Shown piece after piece: positions 9,982-18,781 of a stretch of 64,000 nt of DNA. The stretch comes from Clostridium sp. CAG:768 (GTDB lineage Bacteria; Cyanobacteriota; Vampirovibrionia; Gastranaerophilales; Gastranaerophilaceae), in the NCBI GenBank assembly GCA_000437435.1, contig FR899628.1, positions 89,614 through 153,613 on the forward strand. Reading direction: 5' to 3'. The position numbers and the translations under genes were made by a program. How positions within the stretch are numbered: the first letter of the stretch is position 1; each line of letters opens with the position of its first letter. A model generated the notes under the pieces. The model was given only the letters and a program-made list of their open reading frames with translations, was not told the origin of the DNA and did not search any database.

Positions 9982-10580
9982 AAGAAAAAGAATTTTTTAA
10001 TGAATACATAAAAGCTTTTTTAAACCAAAATGCAAAGTTAAATTTAATATCAAAAAATGATGAAAAATTTTTATGGGAAAAACACATATTTGACAGTCTT
10101 TCAATTGAAAAATTCTTTGAAAAGTACAACACTATTAATACAAAAACATTATTAGATATAGGTACAGGCGGAGGTTTTCCATCTGTTCCTATAGCTTTAG
10201 CATACCCGAATATTGAAGTATATGGATTAGACAGTATCAGAAAAAAAATTAATGCAATTGAAAATATTAAGTCTGAACTTAATATCCAAAATCTTAATAC
10301 TATTTGCGACAGAGCTGAAAATATTAAAGATAAATTTGATATTATAACCTCAAGAGCCGTAGCCCCGCTAAAAGTAATCACAAGTTACGCAATGCCTCTT
10401 TTAAACAAAAACGGATATTTCATTGCATACAAATCAATCCGTACAGATGAAGAGATAAAAGAAGCTCAATCGATTTTGAAAAAATTCAACTCAAAAGTAA
10501 TTGATATAATAAAATATGACTTACCCCTTGAAGAAAACCATACAAGGAATCTTATAATAATAAGAAGAGTTGAATACTAA
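9978..10580 (+). CDS. rsmG: 16S rRNA (guanine-527-N7)-methyltransferase RsmG
   Basis: The 200-residue protein matches RsmG (GidB), which methylates N7 of G527 in the 16S rRNA 530 loop using SAM. The SAM-binding motif LLDIGTGGGFPSVPIA (about residues 53-68) and the ITSRAVAPL motif (about 115-123) are characteristic. It is slightly shorter than typical. It overlaps the preceding TPR-ATPase gene by four bases. Loss of this enzyme in other bacteria gives low-level streptomycin resistance; nothing here suggests it is inactive. Confidence 0.93.
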   Translation: MKEKEFFNEYIKAFLNQNAKLNLISKNDEKFLWEKHIFDSLSIEKFFEKYNTINTKTLLDIGTGGGFPSVPIALAYPNIEVYGLDSIRKKINAIENIKSELNIQNLNTICDRAENIKDKFDIITSRAVAPLKVITSYAMPLLNKNGYFIAYKSIRTDEEIKEAQSILKKFNSKVIDIIKYDLPLEENHTRNLIIIRRVEY

Positions 10581-10593
10581 TAAAACACTTAAA

Positions 10594-11094
10594 ATGATTA
10601 TAATAAACAACTCTATACAATTAAAAAATTTTGGGAAATACAAACTGGTAACTTCCCTTAATACATTTGATAATAAACACGAGCCAATATTTGTTTCTAC
10701 TATTAAAGAAAATAATAAATTCAAAACAATTTTAATCAATAACAAAAATAATCTTGTTGGCATAAACAGTTTCAAAATACAAGGAAACACTTTCAATGGC
10801 TGTAATATGAACGCACTTCTAAATAATAATAAGCATACAGGCTTAGGAGAAATAATGCGTCTTATTAGTATTATTGATATGATAGAAAATAATCTGCAAA
10901 AAATTCAAATATTTTCTCTTTCTAAAGCAACTCCCTTTCATTTAAAATACAAATTTAAACCAATAAATTATCAAACTGAAAAATTAAATTTCAATAAAGA
11001 TTTACCTATGGAGTTAACTATTCAAGATATCAAGGCTAATAAAACCTTCTTTAATACTCTATTTGCAAAACATAAAATAAATTATAGAATATAA
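10594..11094 (+). CDS. GNAT-like acetyltransferase, divergent
   Basis: The 166-residue protein (from ATG 10594; an upstream TTG at 10570 in the same frame is possible) has a GNAT-like core: a central strand LVGINSFKI, then NKHTGLGEIMRLISI resembling the acetyl-CoA-binding loop plus helix (motif A), then a strand IQIFSLSKATPFHLKYKF corresponding to motif B. It has the same scheme as the larger GNAT-like protein at 60.7-61.6 kb. No strong Shine-Dalgarno is visible; it lies 13 bases after rsmG and is probably translated from the same message. Substrate unknown. Confidence 0.6.
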   Translation: MIIINNSIQLKNFGKYKLVTSLNTFDNKHEPIFVSTIKENNKFKTILINNKNNLVGINSFKIQGNTFNGCNMNALLNNNKHTGLGEIMRLISIIDMIENNLQKIQIFSLSKATPFHLKYKFKPINYQTEKLNFNKDLPMELTIQDIKANKTFFNTLFAKHKINYRI

Positions 11095-11097
11095 TAA

Positions 11098-11130
11098 AAA
11101 AAACCACTCATTTCTGAGTGGGTCGTTTTC
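11098..11130 (+). terminator. Possible weak terminator hairpin
   Basis: CCACTCA and TGAGTGG form a 7-bp stem with a TTTC loop, just after the stop of the GNAT-like gene. The following T-run is interrupted (GTCGTTTTC), so termination may be partial. Confidence 0.5.
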
Positions 11131-11175
11131 TGCATCCTAATGGTCTCTTTTAGTGTTTATTATTTAGGAGTTTAT

Positions 11176-11283
11176 ATGTTTTTGGGGTTAATGAATCTAT
11201 TTATATTTAGTGTTTCGACTACACTTAAATCTTATGTAATTATTATTACATATAAGATTTTAAATGTCAATAGAATGGATTAA
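11176..11283 (+). CDS. Possible 35-codon hydrophobic peptide
   Basis: An ATG at 11176 is preceded by a strong AGGAG with five-base spacing and opens a 35-codon frame ending TAA at 11281. The peptide (MFLGLMNLFIFSVSTT...) is hydrophobic in its first half. The frame contains an imperfect inverted repeat (11227-11260). Coding capacity is doubtful because of its length, but the ribosome site is better than that of many real genes here. The rest of the 394-base gap (11095-11488) holds a hairpin and the promoter of the next gene. Confidence 0.25.
   Translation: MFLGLMNLFIFSVSTTLKSYVIIITYKILNVNRMD
11227..11260. repeat. Imperfect inverted repeat
   Basis: AAATCTTATGTAAT is followed, after a short loop, by ATTACATATAAGATTT; the arms pair except for two extra bases. 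It lies in the long gap between the GNAT-like gene and the gene at 11489 and could be an RNA structure or operator. Confidence 0.4.
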
Positions 11284-11429
11284 TAAATTTTTTCGAATTC
11301 TGAAAATGCCCATATAGTGTAGAATTTACACTTTACAAAACTTAATATTATGTTAGTTTTTTATTTTATCTGGGTATAAATAATGCGCTAAGATATGTTA
11401 ATAAATATTAAGGGATATTGAAACAATAA

Positions 11430-11467
11430 AGCAATTTTTTATAAATTATATACTTTATATATATAAC
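11430..11467 (+). promoter_or_regulatory. GCAA/TTTAT box upstream of gene 11489
   Basis: AGCAA at 11430 and TTTAT at 11454 match the box described for several lineage-specific genes. The 16-mer ACTTTATATATATAAC (11452-11467) is identical, with the same spacing to AGCAA and nearly the same distance to the start codon, to that upstream of the calpain-like gene at 58899. Confidence 0.5.
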
Positions 11468-11488
11468 ATATCTAATAGGAAATAAATC

Positions 11489-11752
11489 ATGACAGCAATA
11501 GGCAAAGTAGATGCAGTATACCGTGAAAAAACATTTCCGGTAGAAGCAGTAAAATTATATACTGACATTAGTCGACATTCTGTAAACTCAGTTGGCGGTG
11601 AAAATCCATTTGCAAACACAAGAAGTATGGGATTATGGCAACAACCAACAGCTGGGTACGTTGGTCAGGTTAACGGAGAACCACCTACAGAATATACTTA
11701 TAAAAACGGCTTTTGTGAAGAAGTAACAAGAACACTAAATCTATTTGCTTAA
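11489..11752 (+). CDS. Small protein of unknown function
   Basis: An 87-residue soluble protein starting at the ATG preceded by AGGAAA. It has no membrane segment or signal peptide. Composition is Gly/Asn/Thr-rich with an ENPFANTRSMG stretch and an aromatic C-terminus. It is followed 17 bases later by another small unknown gene, so they are probably one transcript. Its 5' flank shares a 16-base identity with that of the calpain-like gene. No family is recognised. Confidence 0.65.
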   Translation: MTAIGKVDAVYREKTFPVEAVKLYTDISRHSVNSVGGENPFANTRSMGLWQQPTAGYVGQVNGEPPTEYTYKNGFCEEVTRTLNLFA

Positions 11753-11769
11753 CAAATATGAGGTAAAAA

Positions 11770-12063
11770 ATGGCTGCAGGTGACGAATTAAAAATAGGAA
11801 AAATAGCAGCAAACACTGATTCATATGGAATGGGTATGGATGGCTCAGGAATTGGAAGCAGTCCTATTACCATGCCAAATACCGACTATAATAGTTTCAG
11901 GACTAATAAAACCAATAATAACATTGGTTTCCTTGGACTTACAGCTCAAAGAACAACCGTCCCAATTAGCAGTCAACTAGATGCTCAATTTGGGAATATG
12001 GTAGGATTAGGGCAAAATATATTTAGCCCAGAAGTTGGAAACAAATTACATCTTATTTCATAA
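11770..12063 (+). CDS. Small Gly/Asn-rich protein of unknown function
   Basis: A 97-residue protein with a Shine-Dalgarno (GAGG) seven bases before the ATG. It is rich in Gly, Ser, Asn and Thr (GMGMDGSGIGSSP) with low-complexity character. There is no signal peptide or membrane span. It is second in a two-gene unit with 11489 and is followed by a strong bidirectional terminator. Function unknown. Confidence 0.65.
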   Translation: MAAGDELKIGKIAANTDSYGMGMDGSGIGSSPITMPNTDYNSFRTNKTNNNIGFLGLTAQRTTVPISSQLDAQFGNMVGLGQNIFSPEVGNKLHLIS

Positions 12064-12102
12064 AAAAGACGATACTTAAATCAAGCATCGTCTTTTTTTT
12101 TT
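12062..12102. terminator. Bidirectional terminator
   Basis: AAAAAAGACGAT and ATCGTCTTTTTTTTTT form a 6-bp GC-containing stem with A- and T-runs on both sides. It separates the plus-strand small-gene unit from the convergent aminotransferase gene. Confidence 0.85.
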
Positions 12103-12119
12103 ACTAATTTTTCAAACAA

Positions 12120-13244
12120 CTATACAGCAGCTTTTGATTTAGATTTTTCAATACAATCAATTAATGTTGATGCTACTGTTCTTTGTTCTTCTTCAGTTAA
12201 TTCAGGGAACATAGGCAAAGATATTACCATTTCTGTATTCTTTTCAGATACTGGTAATGAACCTTTTCCTACTCCTAAATATTCATGAACTTTTTGTAGG
12301 TGTAAAGGAATAGGATAATAAAGCATTGCACCAATTCCTCTTTCCTGAAGCATTTTGTGAACTTCATCTCTGTTAGGAATTTTTACTGTGTATTGGTGAT
12401 ATACACAATAAGTTCCATCTAATTCCTTAGGAGTTTGAATATCATCACAATCTTTAAATAATTCATTATAATAATAAGCGTGTTTACGTCTAGCTTCATT
12501 CCAATCTTTTACATGAGGTAATTTTACACGTAAAATTGCTGCTTGAATTTCATCAAGACGACTATTTACACCAATTTCATCATGGTGATAACGAACAGCA
12601 CCACCATGGTTTCTTAAAGCGACAGCTCTATCTCTTAAATTTTCATTACTAGTCATTAATAGACCACCGTCACCCATTCCACCTAAATTTTTAGTAGGAT
12701 AAAAACTTAAGCAGCCAAAGTCACCGAATGTACCAACCATTTTGCCTTTATATAAAGCACCAATAGCTTGACAACAATCTTCAATTACGTGTAAATTATG
12801 TTTTTTAGCAACTGCCATAATAGTATCCATATCACAAGGTTGACCATATAAGTGAACAGGAATAATTGCTTTTGTTCTTGGAGTAATAGCAGCTTCTAAT
12901 TTTGAAGCATCTAAGTTAAATGTGTCTTTATCAATATCAACGAAAACAGGTTTTGCGCCAACAATACCAATAGCTTCTGTAGTAGCTACGAAAGTAAATG
13001 CAACAGTAATTACTTCATCCCCTGCTCCTATATCTAAAGCACGCAAAGCAATATGTAAAGCATCAGTACCTGAATTTAAGCCTACAGTATATTTGCAACC
13101 GATAAAATCAGCCATTTCTTGTTCAAAAGCTTTACAATTTTGTCCTAAAATATAAGAACCAGAACGTAAAACCTCACAAACAGCTTTTTCAATTTCAGAA
13201 CCAATAGTAGCATATTGGCGTTTTGAATCTAAAATAGGTATCAT
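12120..13244 (-). CDS. DegT/DnrJ/EryC1/StrS family PLP-dependent sugar aminotransferase
   Basis: The 374-residue enzyme belongs to the class that transfers an amino group from glutamate to keto-sugar nucleotides for surface polysaccharides. GLNSGTDALH (PLP phosphate site), the conserved IEDCCQ (Asp156) and the Schiff-base lysine in SFYPTKNLGG (Lys185) are intact. The start is supported by AGGAGAG upstream of the ATG. It sits next to O-antigen ligase and heptose-kinase-like genes, so a role in LPS or capsule sugar synthesis is likely; the sugar is not known. Confidence 0.92.
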   Translation of the reverse strand: MIPILDSKRQYATIGSEIEKAVCEVLRSGSYILGQNCKAFEQEMADFIGCKYTVGLNSGTDALHIALRALDIGAGDEVITVAFTFVATTEAIGIVGAKPVFVDIDKDTFNLDASKLEAAITPRTKAIIPVHLYGQPCDMDTIMAVAKKHNLHVIEDCCQAIGALYKGKMVGTFGDFGCLSFYPTKNLGGMGDGGLLMTSNENLRDRAVALRNHGGAVRYHHDEIGVNSRLDEIQAAILRVKLPHVKDWNEARRKHAYYYNELFKDCDDIQTPKELDGTYCVYHQYTVKIPNRDEVHKMLQERGIGAMLYYPIPLHLQKVHEYLGVGKGSLPVSEKNTEMVISLPMFPELTEEEQRTVASTLIDCIEKSKSKAAV

Positions 13245-13343
13245 ATTTCTCTCCTTTTTTTGCCATTATTTATAGCCTATAGTATTAGTTTACCACAGTA
13301 TTTCCATGCCTTTATATAAGCTTAATAATATATATATTAAACT

Positions 13344-14675
13344 CTAAACTGTCTCTTTATCAAAAATCAAAGTTCTCGCAACTGCAACCATTGTCCAAAA
13401 AACAAACTGTATTTGTGGTCTAAAAAATACTGTATCTACCATACCATGAATGCATACTGCAACAATTGAAATTACTGCAGAAGATACAATTATAACGGAT
13501 TTTGCTTCAGTTGACTTTAATATAAAATTAACTGCATTCTTTACTAAAGTTATTAAAAAACCAACAAAAGCAATCAATGCAAAAATACCACTTTCTACTG
13601 CTATTTCTAAAAATATATTGTAAGCACTTAATGCATCAAAACCTGTTTTCATATACAAACCATATATTTCTCTAAAGTTTTGATTTCCAACTCCAATACC
13701 TAATAACCAGTTATCTTTAAACATTTCAATTGAAGAATGGTAAACATTAAATCTGAATGAATTTGAAGAATCCTGACGCATCGCAAATATAGAAAGAACC
13801 CTTGCTCGCAAAGATGTAACTAACAACATTGCAGATGTTGCAATTGCGACTACACCACCAACAATTGATAAATATATTTGTTTGTAATTATTCCATAAAT
13901 ATTTAGCTGATACTCCGAACATACAAGCAAAAATAACCATCATACCAATATATGAACCACGGCATCCAGTTAAGAACAATGTCATAGTTGAAAATAATGC
14001 TAAAATTAATCCAACTATTGAATATTTATATTTTTTATCTGCAAATAAATATCCTGCTAAACCGTATAAAGTAGGGATTCCTGCAACAAAATATCCACCT
14101 AATAAATTTGGATTATAAGGTTTTAACGTTCCATATACACGAGTCATAACCTCTTCAGGATTTAACCCGGAAACATCTTGCCAACCAGATATTTCTTCTA
14201 CATGAGAGAAGTTTTGTAAAAAACCTACAACAGCTTCAAAACTTACACAAATACCAATTGTAGCTAAAATGTATGGAATTTTATTTTTATTATTTTTAAG
14301 ATACTGAACTAATGAAAAATAAAAAGCTAAATATGTAAAAGTTTTAAAAAAGCCCTTTAAACTTAAATGAAATAAAGTTGAACCAGCTAAACTTACTATA
14401 ACAATCATAAAATAAGCTAAAAGCCACAATTCAAAATTTTTGCAATCTAATTTTTCACTAGGTTTAGTCAATATTTTTACAAAAGTAAGAAATACAGCAA
14501 TTAAAGCTATAAAACCTATTACATCAGATGACATTACAGTTGACGATAAAAAAACTGCAATTATAGATAAAAATATAAGATTATCTATCTTCTGTAAAAA
14601 TAAACTATTATTATACAAATATTCAAATTTTGATTGAGTAAATTTTAATATATTATTAAACATTGTCATTAGCAT
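13344..14675 (-). CDS. O-antigen ligase/polymerase family membrane protein
   Basis: The 443-residue protein has about ten to twelve hydrophobic helices and the large polar loop with GxGVGNQNFRE and YNIFLEIAVESG typical of the Wzy_C/O-antigen ligase (WaaL) superfamily. Such enzymes join O-antigen to the lipid A core, or polymerise it, on the periplasmic face of the inner membrane. The CRGSYIGM motif is a usual feature. The 5' end overlaps the DUF4330 gene by 20 bases. Ligase cannot be told from polymerase by sequence alone. Confidence 0.85.
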   Translation of the reverse strand: MLMTMFNNILKFTQSKFEYLYNNSLFLQKIDNLIFLSIIAVFLSSTVMSSDVIGFIALIAVFLTFVKILTKPSEKLDCKNFELWLLAYFMIVIVSLAGSTLFHLSLKGFFKTFTYLAFYFSLVQYLKNNKNKIPYILATIGICVSFEAVVGFLQNFSHVEEISGWQDVSGLNPEEVMTRVYGTLKPYNPNLLGGYFVAGIPTLYGLAGYLFADKKYKYSIVGLILALFSTMTLFLTGCRGSYIGMMVIFACMFGVSAKYLWNNYKQIYLSIVGGVVAIATSAMLLVTSLRARVLSIFAMRQDSSNSFRFNVYHSSIEMFKDNWLLGIGVGNQNFREIYGLYMKTGFDALSAYNIFLEIAVESGIFALIAFVGFLITLVKNAVNFILKSTEAKSVIIVSSAVISIVAVCIHGMVDTVFFRPQIQFVFWTMVAVARTLIFDKETV

Positions 14676-15219
14676 CTATAGAATTATGATATTCATCATC
14701 ATCAGTAACAGGCATAATCTTTAAATCAGATACTGTGCCATTAAATTTATAATCTTTTCCTTCTAAAGTAATTGGCAAGCCCATTTTTATTTTATTACCA
14801 CCAACAACTGCACCATCTTTAGTTATTTTTGCAACATCTGATAATGTAACAACTAAATCATATACATTTGCTTGAGAAGGATCTTCTACAACTACAACTT
14901 TTTTACTGTTTAAAATAGGCAAAACAATCTTTTTTCTATCAGCTTTTACATCAACAATATCTAAATCAGAATAAGGAACATTTCTAATACTGATAAAAGT
15001 TTTTTCATGTGAACGTAAAGGAATACCATCACCAGTTAATGTAACACCTCTTATATATACCTGAAAAGATATTTTTGAAGTTGCCTCAATTTGTTTTGCG
15101 GCTGTTTGTCTAAAATTTTTATATGTAAAAAATCCGACAAGCAACGCAATAATTACACCAGCTACAATAATTATGTCAACCGGTTTAAAATTTTTTAAAC
15201 TATCTGTTAATTTTTCCAT
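14656..15219 (-). CDS. DUF4330 family membrane-anchored protein
   Basis: The 187-residue protein has a short cytoplasmic N-terminus, one membrane helix (VDIIIVAGVIIALLVGFF, about residues 14-31) and an extracytoplasmic beta-rich domain, as in the DUF4330 family known mainly from Cyanobacteria. An upstream ATG at 15234 overlaps the Shine-Dalgarno (GGAGAG), so the ATG at 15219 (MEKLTDSL) is preferred. It overlaps the O-antigen ligase gene and follows the heptose-kinase-like gene. It may serve polysaccharide export; this is inferred from the neighbours only. Confidence 0.75.
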   Translation of the reverse strand: MEKLTDSLKNFKPVDIIIVAGVIIALLVGFFTYKNFRQTAAKQIEATSKISFQVYIRGVTLTGDGIPLRSHEKTFISIRNVPYSDLDIVDVKADRKKIVLPILNSKKVVVVEDPSQANVYDLVVTLSDVAKITKDGAVVGGNKIKMGLPITLEGKDYKFNGTVSDLKIMPVTDDDEYHNSIDANDNV

Positions 15220-15256
15220 AAAAGTTCTCTCCATAATATTAAAACTTTAAATGTTA

Positions 15257-16261
15257 TTATAATTTATCCACAGCATTTAAAATTTCTTCAATAGTGGTTG
15301 TTGCACAACCAAATTGTTTTACGACAATACTAGCAGCTATATTACCAATAATAGCAGCATAACAAGGATTAGCGCCAGCTGCCAAAGCTAAAGTATAAAC
15401 AGCAGTAACTGTATCTCCAGCACCAGTTACATCAAAGACTTCTGACTTATTAAATACCGGAATTTTTGTATAATTATCATGACCACTTACCACAAACATT
15501 CCATCAGCACCACAAGTAATTAAAACAGATTTTGCATTTGTTTCATTCAAAAGTTTATCACCTGCTCGTTTTAAATCATCTTCTGATTCTATAGTAAATC
15601 CTACAGACTTTTGCGTATCAGGAAGGTTTGGAGTCATTGATGTAACATTTTTATATACACTCAAATCTTTTTGAGCATCTACTACAATAATTTTATTATA
15701 ATGATTTGCTAATCTTATAGTTTCTTGAATAATTTTAGGTGTTAAAGTTCCAATATGATAATTTGATAAAATTATTGCATCAAACTCTGGAACAGCTCTT
15801 TCTATTTGTTTTAAAACTTCTTCTTCAATTTCTGGACTAAGTAACTCATTAGTTTGTCTGTCAATTCTTACAATTTGCTGAGTTATAGAAGTTGTAATAG
15901 AGCCAGATATTCTTGTTTTTGTAGTTGTTTTACGGCTAGGATCAACAACTAACAAACCACAATTAACATTAGCCTTTTCAAAAGTTTCTCGTAATTGTCC
16001 AGCTTGAAAATCGTCTCCACAAACTCCAATTACACTAACTTTTCCGTTATTTAAAGTTGATACGTTATGAGCTGCATTTGAAGCTGCGCCTAAAATCAAC
16101 TTCGTATCAGAATGCAATAATATTAAAACAGGAGCTTCTCTGGAAATTCTTTCGGCATCACCGTAAACCATCTCATCTATAGCTAAATCGCCAATAACTA
16201 AAACTTTTGGTTCACTTAATTTATTAATATATGAAATCAGCTCTTCTTTATTAATATTCAT
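15257..16261 (-). CDS. PfkB-family sugar kinase, HldE/RfaE1-like (heptose-7-phosphate kinase)
   Basis: The enzyme (334 residues from ATG 16261) is a ribokinase-fold kinase. VLVIGDLAIDEMVYGDAERISREAPV near the N-terminus and DVTGAGDTV (catalytic Asp, anion hole) near the C-terminus match the kinase part of HldE/RfaE, which phosphorylates D-glycero-D-manno-heptose 7-phosphate for LPS core. No C-terminal nucleotidyltransferase domain is present, so it is a stand-alone kinase. The upstream ATG at 16279 overlaps the AGAGGA ribosome site, which favours 16261. It heads the run DUF4330, O-antigen ligase. Confidence 0.85.
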   Translation of the reverse strand: MNINKEELISYINKLSEPKVLVIGDLAIDEMVYGDAERISREAPVLILLHSDTKLILGAASNAAHNVSTLNNGKVSVIGVCGDDFQAGQLRETFEKANVNCGLLVVDPSRKTTTKTRISGSITTSITQQIVRIDRQTNELLSPEIEEEVLKQIERAVPEFDAIILSNYHIGTLTPKIIQETIRLANHYNKIIVVDAQKDLSVYKNVTSMTPNLPDTQKSVGFTIESEDDLKRAGDKLLNETNAKSVLITCGADGMFVVSGHDNYTKIPVFNKSEVFDVTGAGDTVTAVYTLALAAGANPCYAAIIGNIAASIVVKQFGCATTTIEEILNAVDKL

Positions 16262-16345
16262 ATAACATCCTCTTTTCAAAAAAATAGTAGCATAAAAAAA
16301 TTTTTTAGCAAAACTCTTGTTATGTAAAAATTTTTAACATACAAT

Positions 16346-16373
16346 AGCAAAAAAAATTTTTTTTATATTTTAT
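16346..16373 (+). promoter_or_regulatory. GCAA/TTTAT box upstream of gene 16402
   Basis: TAGCAA at 16345, an A/T tract, then TTTAT at 16369, matching the recurrent box (offset 23) seen before other lineage-specific genes. It ends 28 bases before the ATG. Confidence 0.45.
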
Positions 16374-16401
16374 TAAAAACATACAAGAAAGGCCAAAATA
16401 C

Positions 16402-16875
16402 ATGATTACCTCAATAAGAAGCATTACATTTTCTCAAAATAGAAATAAGATAGATAATCAAAAACAAAAAAATTATTTATCTAATTTATATAATACGCCT
16501 TGCGATAGCGTATCTTTTTCTGGGAAACAAATTACATCAAAATTATCTAAAGAAAGTGTTGATCTAGTTCAAAATTTTGCAAAAAAATTAAAATTAAACA
16601 AAGTCTACAAATTTGATAATCCAAACGTTGAAAGATTTCAAATGACTTCTATTGCAACTCCACAAGAACCAACATCAAGAACACTTATATTGCAATATTC
16701 AGGATATTCTAAAGAAAACATGACAAAACATGTAATGTGCCTTATCAAAGATACAGGTGAAATTATCGAAAATGGAATTCCTGTAAAAAACCCAAAAGAA
16801 ATTGAAATCTATGAGCAAGTATTAACTGCAATTATAAATCACGCATCTAAAGAATTAAAAGTAAAATTAAACTAA
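16402..16875 (+). CDS. Unknown protein with N-terminal SFSG motif
   Basis: A 157-residue soluble protein. The first ~45 residues are polar and probably disordered (Asn/Gln/Lys-rich) and contain VSFSGKQ (about residues 37-43). This is one example of a short [NS]F[GTS][GA] motif that recurs near the N-terminus of otherwise unrelated proteins here. The rest (about 45-157) looks like a small alpha/beta domain with no recognised family. A GCAA/TTTAT box lies upstream. It converges on the phosphoesterase gene with a four-base overlap. Confidence 0.7.
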   Translation: MITSIRSITFSQNRNKIDNQKQKNYLSNLYNTPCDSVSFSGKQITSKLSKESVDLVQNFAKKLKLNKVYKFDNPNVERFQMTSIATPQEPTSRTLILQYSGYSKENMTKHVMCLIKDTGEIIENGIPVKNPKEIEIYEQVLTAIINHASKELKVKLN

Positions 16876-17606
16876 ATATGTCTTGATGTCGGATTCAAAA
16901 TCATCTCTGCCAACTTCTCAGCACCTTCAAAGTTTCTTGCAGATATGATTTTAGCAGCAGTTTCTCTATCATAATCAACAAATCTGTGTTCAATAGAAAA
17001 GCCTCCGTCTTGAAAATTTGCAATTACATAACAAGATTTAGGTTCACTTGTCATTGGGCGACCAACACTACCGACATTCACAACTGTTTGTTTGCTATTT
17101 GTCTGGTAGCCTGCTGGAACATGAGTATGTCCGCAAAAAATTAAATCAGCATTAGTGTTTATTAACATATCTTCAATATCCTTTAAAGGCATATTAGGTA
17201 AGATATCTTCATTATTACGTCTTGGAGAACCATGAACTAAAAGAACTTTCACGCCATCAATAACAATTTCTTTTTGAGGCGGCAAATTTCTTAAATATTC
17301 TTTTTTATCATCTTCAATAAACAAAACATCATCGGCTAAAGCATTCGCCATAACAGGAAAGCCTTTTTTGACATCTTCAAAAATTTTAGGAGAAAAATCT
17401 GAAATTAATTTATCAGTGTTTCCTTGAATAACTTCCCAATTATCTTGGGATCTTACATAATCAATTACCATTCGAGGCTGGGGACCAGCCATAGCAAGGT
17501 CACCCAAACACAAAACTTTTTCACAATTATTAGATTTTAAATCTTCAACAACACTTTCTAATGCTTGAAAATTTCCATGGATATCAGACAAAACTGCAAC
17601 TTTCAT
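16872..17606 (-). CDS. Calcineurin-like metallophosphoesterase (YfcE/MJ0936-type)
   Basis: The 244-residue enzyme has all five metal-binding blocks: LSDIHGN (residues 6-12), LGDLAMAGP, GNTDK, LVHGSPRR and CGHTHVP. These bind two metal ions and hydrolyse phosphodiesters. The ATG at 17606 has a strong AGGAGAG; the frame extends upstream to 17663 but would then cross the divergent ispG start. Physiological substrate unknown. Confidence 0.9.
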   Translation of the reverse strand: MKVAVLSDIHGNFQALESVVEDLKSNNCEKVLCLGDLAMAGPQPRMVIDYVRSQDNWEVIQGNTDKLISDFSPKIFEDVKKGFPVMANALADDVLFIEDDKKEYLRNLPPQKEIVIDGVKVLLVHGSPRRNNEDILPNMPLKDIEDMLINTNADLIFCGHTHVPAGYQTNSKQTVVNVGSVGRPMTSEPKSCYVIANFQDGGFSIEHRFVDYDRETAAKIISARNFEGAEKLAEMILNPTSRHI

Positions 17607-17641
17607 TTTTCTCTCCTTTTTATTTGTGATACTATAATAAT

Positions 17642-18697
17642 ATGATAAAAAGAAGAAAATCAAAACAATTTAATATCGGAAATGTAAAAATTGGCGGAGA
17701 CGCACCAATTAGTGTTCAATCAATGTGCAATACAGATACAAGAGATGTGCAAACAACTCTTAGCCAAATTAATGAAATGGCTGATAAAGGTTGTGAACTT
17801 GTCAGATTGGCTGTACTAAATCAAGATGCAGCTAATGCAATCAAAGAAATTGTAAAAAAATCTCCAATACCTGTAATCGCAGATATACATTTTGATTATA
17901 AATTAGCAATTCAATGTATTAATAACGGAATACATGCTCTTAGATTAAATCCTGGGAATATTGGAAAAAAAGAAAATGTAGAAAAAGTTGTAAAACTTGC
18001 AAAACAACAACAAATTCCAATAAGGATAGGAGTAAATGCAGGCTCTTTAGAAAAAGAGTTACAAAATATGGATATCCCACTATCTGAAAAAATGGTAATT
18101 AGTGCACTTGGTCATATTAAAATTCTAGAAGATTTAGATTTCGACTTAATTAAAGTATCTTTAAAATCATCAGATGTACTAACAACAATTGAAGCATATA
18201 GAATGATTGCAGAAAAAATTCCTTATCCGTTACATCTTGGAGTAACTGAAGCTGGAACTATGCGAGGCGGACTTATTAAATCTTCAGTAGGGCTAGGCAC
18301 ATTATTAGCAGAAGGAATTGGGGATACTATTAGGGTTTCTCTTACTGAAAATCCTGTAGAAGAAGTTAGTGCTGGATTTGATATATTAAAAAGTTTGGGA
18401 CTTAGAGAAAGAGGAGTAAACTTCATATCTTGTCCGACTTGTGGAAGAACTCAAATTGATTTAATAGGACTTGCAAAAAAAGTTGAAGAAAAATTTAAAA
18501 ATCTTGATAAACCGATTACAATTGCAACAATGGGGTGTGCGGTAAATGGTCCAGGAGAGGCGAAACATGCGGATTTTGGGATTGCTGGCGGCGTAAAAGA
18601 AGGAATAATCTTTAAAAAAGGTGAAATAATTGCAAAAGTACCGGAAGATCAACTTCTTCAAAAATTAGAAGAGATTATAATAAAATCATCCAAATAA
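17642..18697 (+). CDS. ispG: 4-hydroxy-3-methylbut-2-enyl diphosphate synthase (flavodoxin/ferredoxin)
   Basis: The 351-residue enzyme is IspG (GcpE), the iron-sulfur enzyme of the MEP isoprenoid pathway. Its TIM barrel begins GDAPISVQSMCNTDT. The C-terminal 4Fe-4S domain shows SCPTCGRTQID and MGCAVNGPGEAKHADFGIAGG. It is the short bacterial form without an insert. No Shine-Dalgarno is visible, and a TATAAT lies only a few bases before the ATG, so translation initiation may be unusual (short-leader or leaderless). It is divergent from the phosphoesterase gene. Confidence 0.95.
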   Translation: MIKRRKSKQFNIGNVKIGGDAPISVQSMCNTDTRDVQTTLSQINEMADKGCELVRLAVLNQDAANAIKEIVKKSPIPVIADIHFDYKLAIQCINNGIHALRLNPGNIGKKENVEKVVKLAKQQQIPIRIGVNAGSLEKELQNMDIPLSEKMVISALGHIKILEDLDFDLIKVSLKSSDVLTTIEAYRMIAEKIPYPLHLGVTEAGTMRGGLIKSSVGLGTLLAEGIGDTIRVSLTENPVEEVSAGFDILKSLGLRERGVNFISCPTCGRTQIDLIGLAKKVEEKFKNLDKPITIATMGCAVNGPGEAKHADFGIAGGVKEGIIFKKGEIIAKVPEDQLLQKLEEIIIKSSK

Positions 18698-18781
18698 TAT
18701 ATGGAAGATTTTATGTAAAGAAATTATAATATTTTTGTAACTACTAGTAAAAAAATATATAATTATATAATAGAGGTGGAA

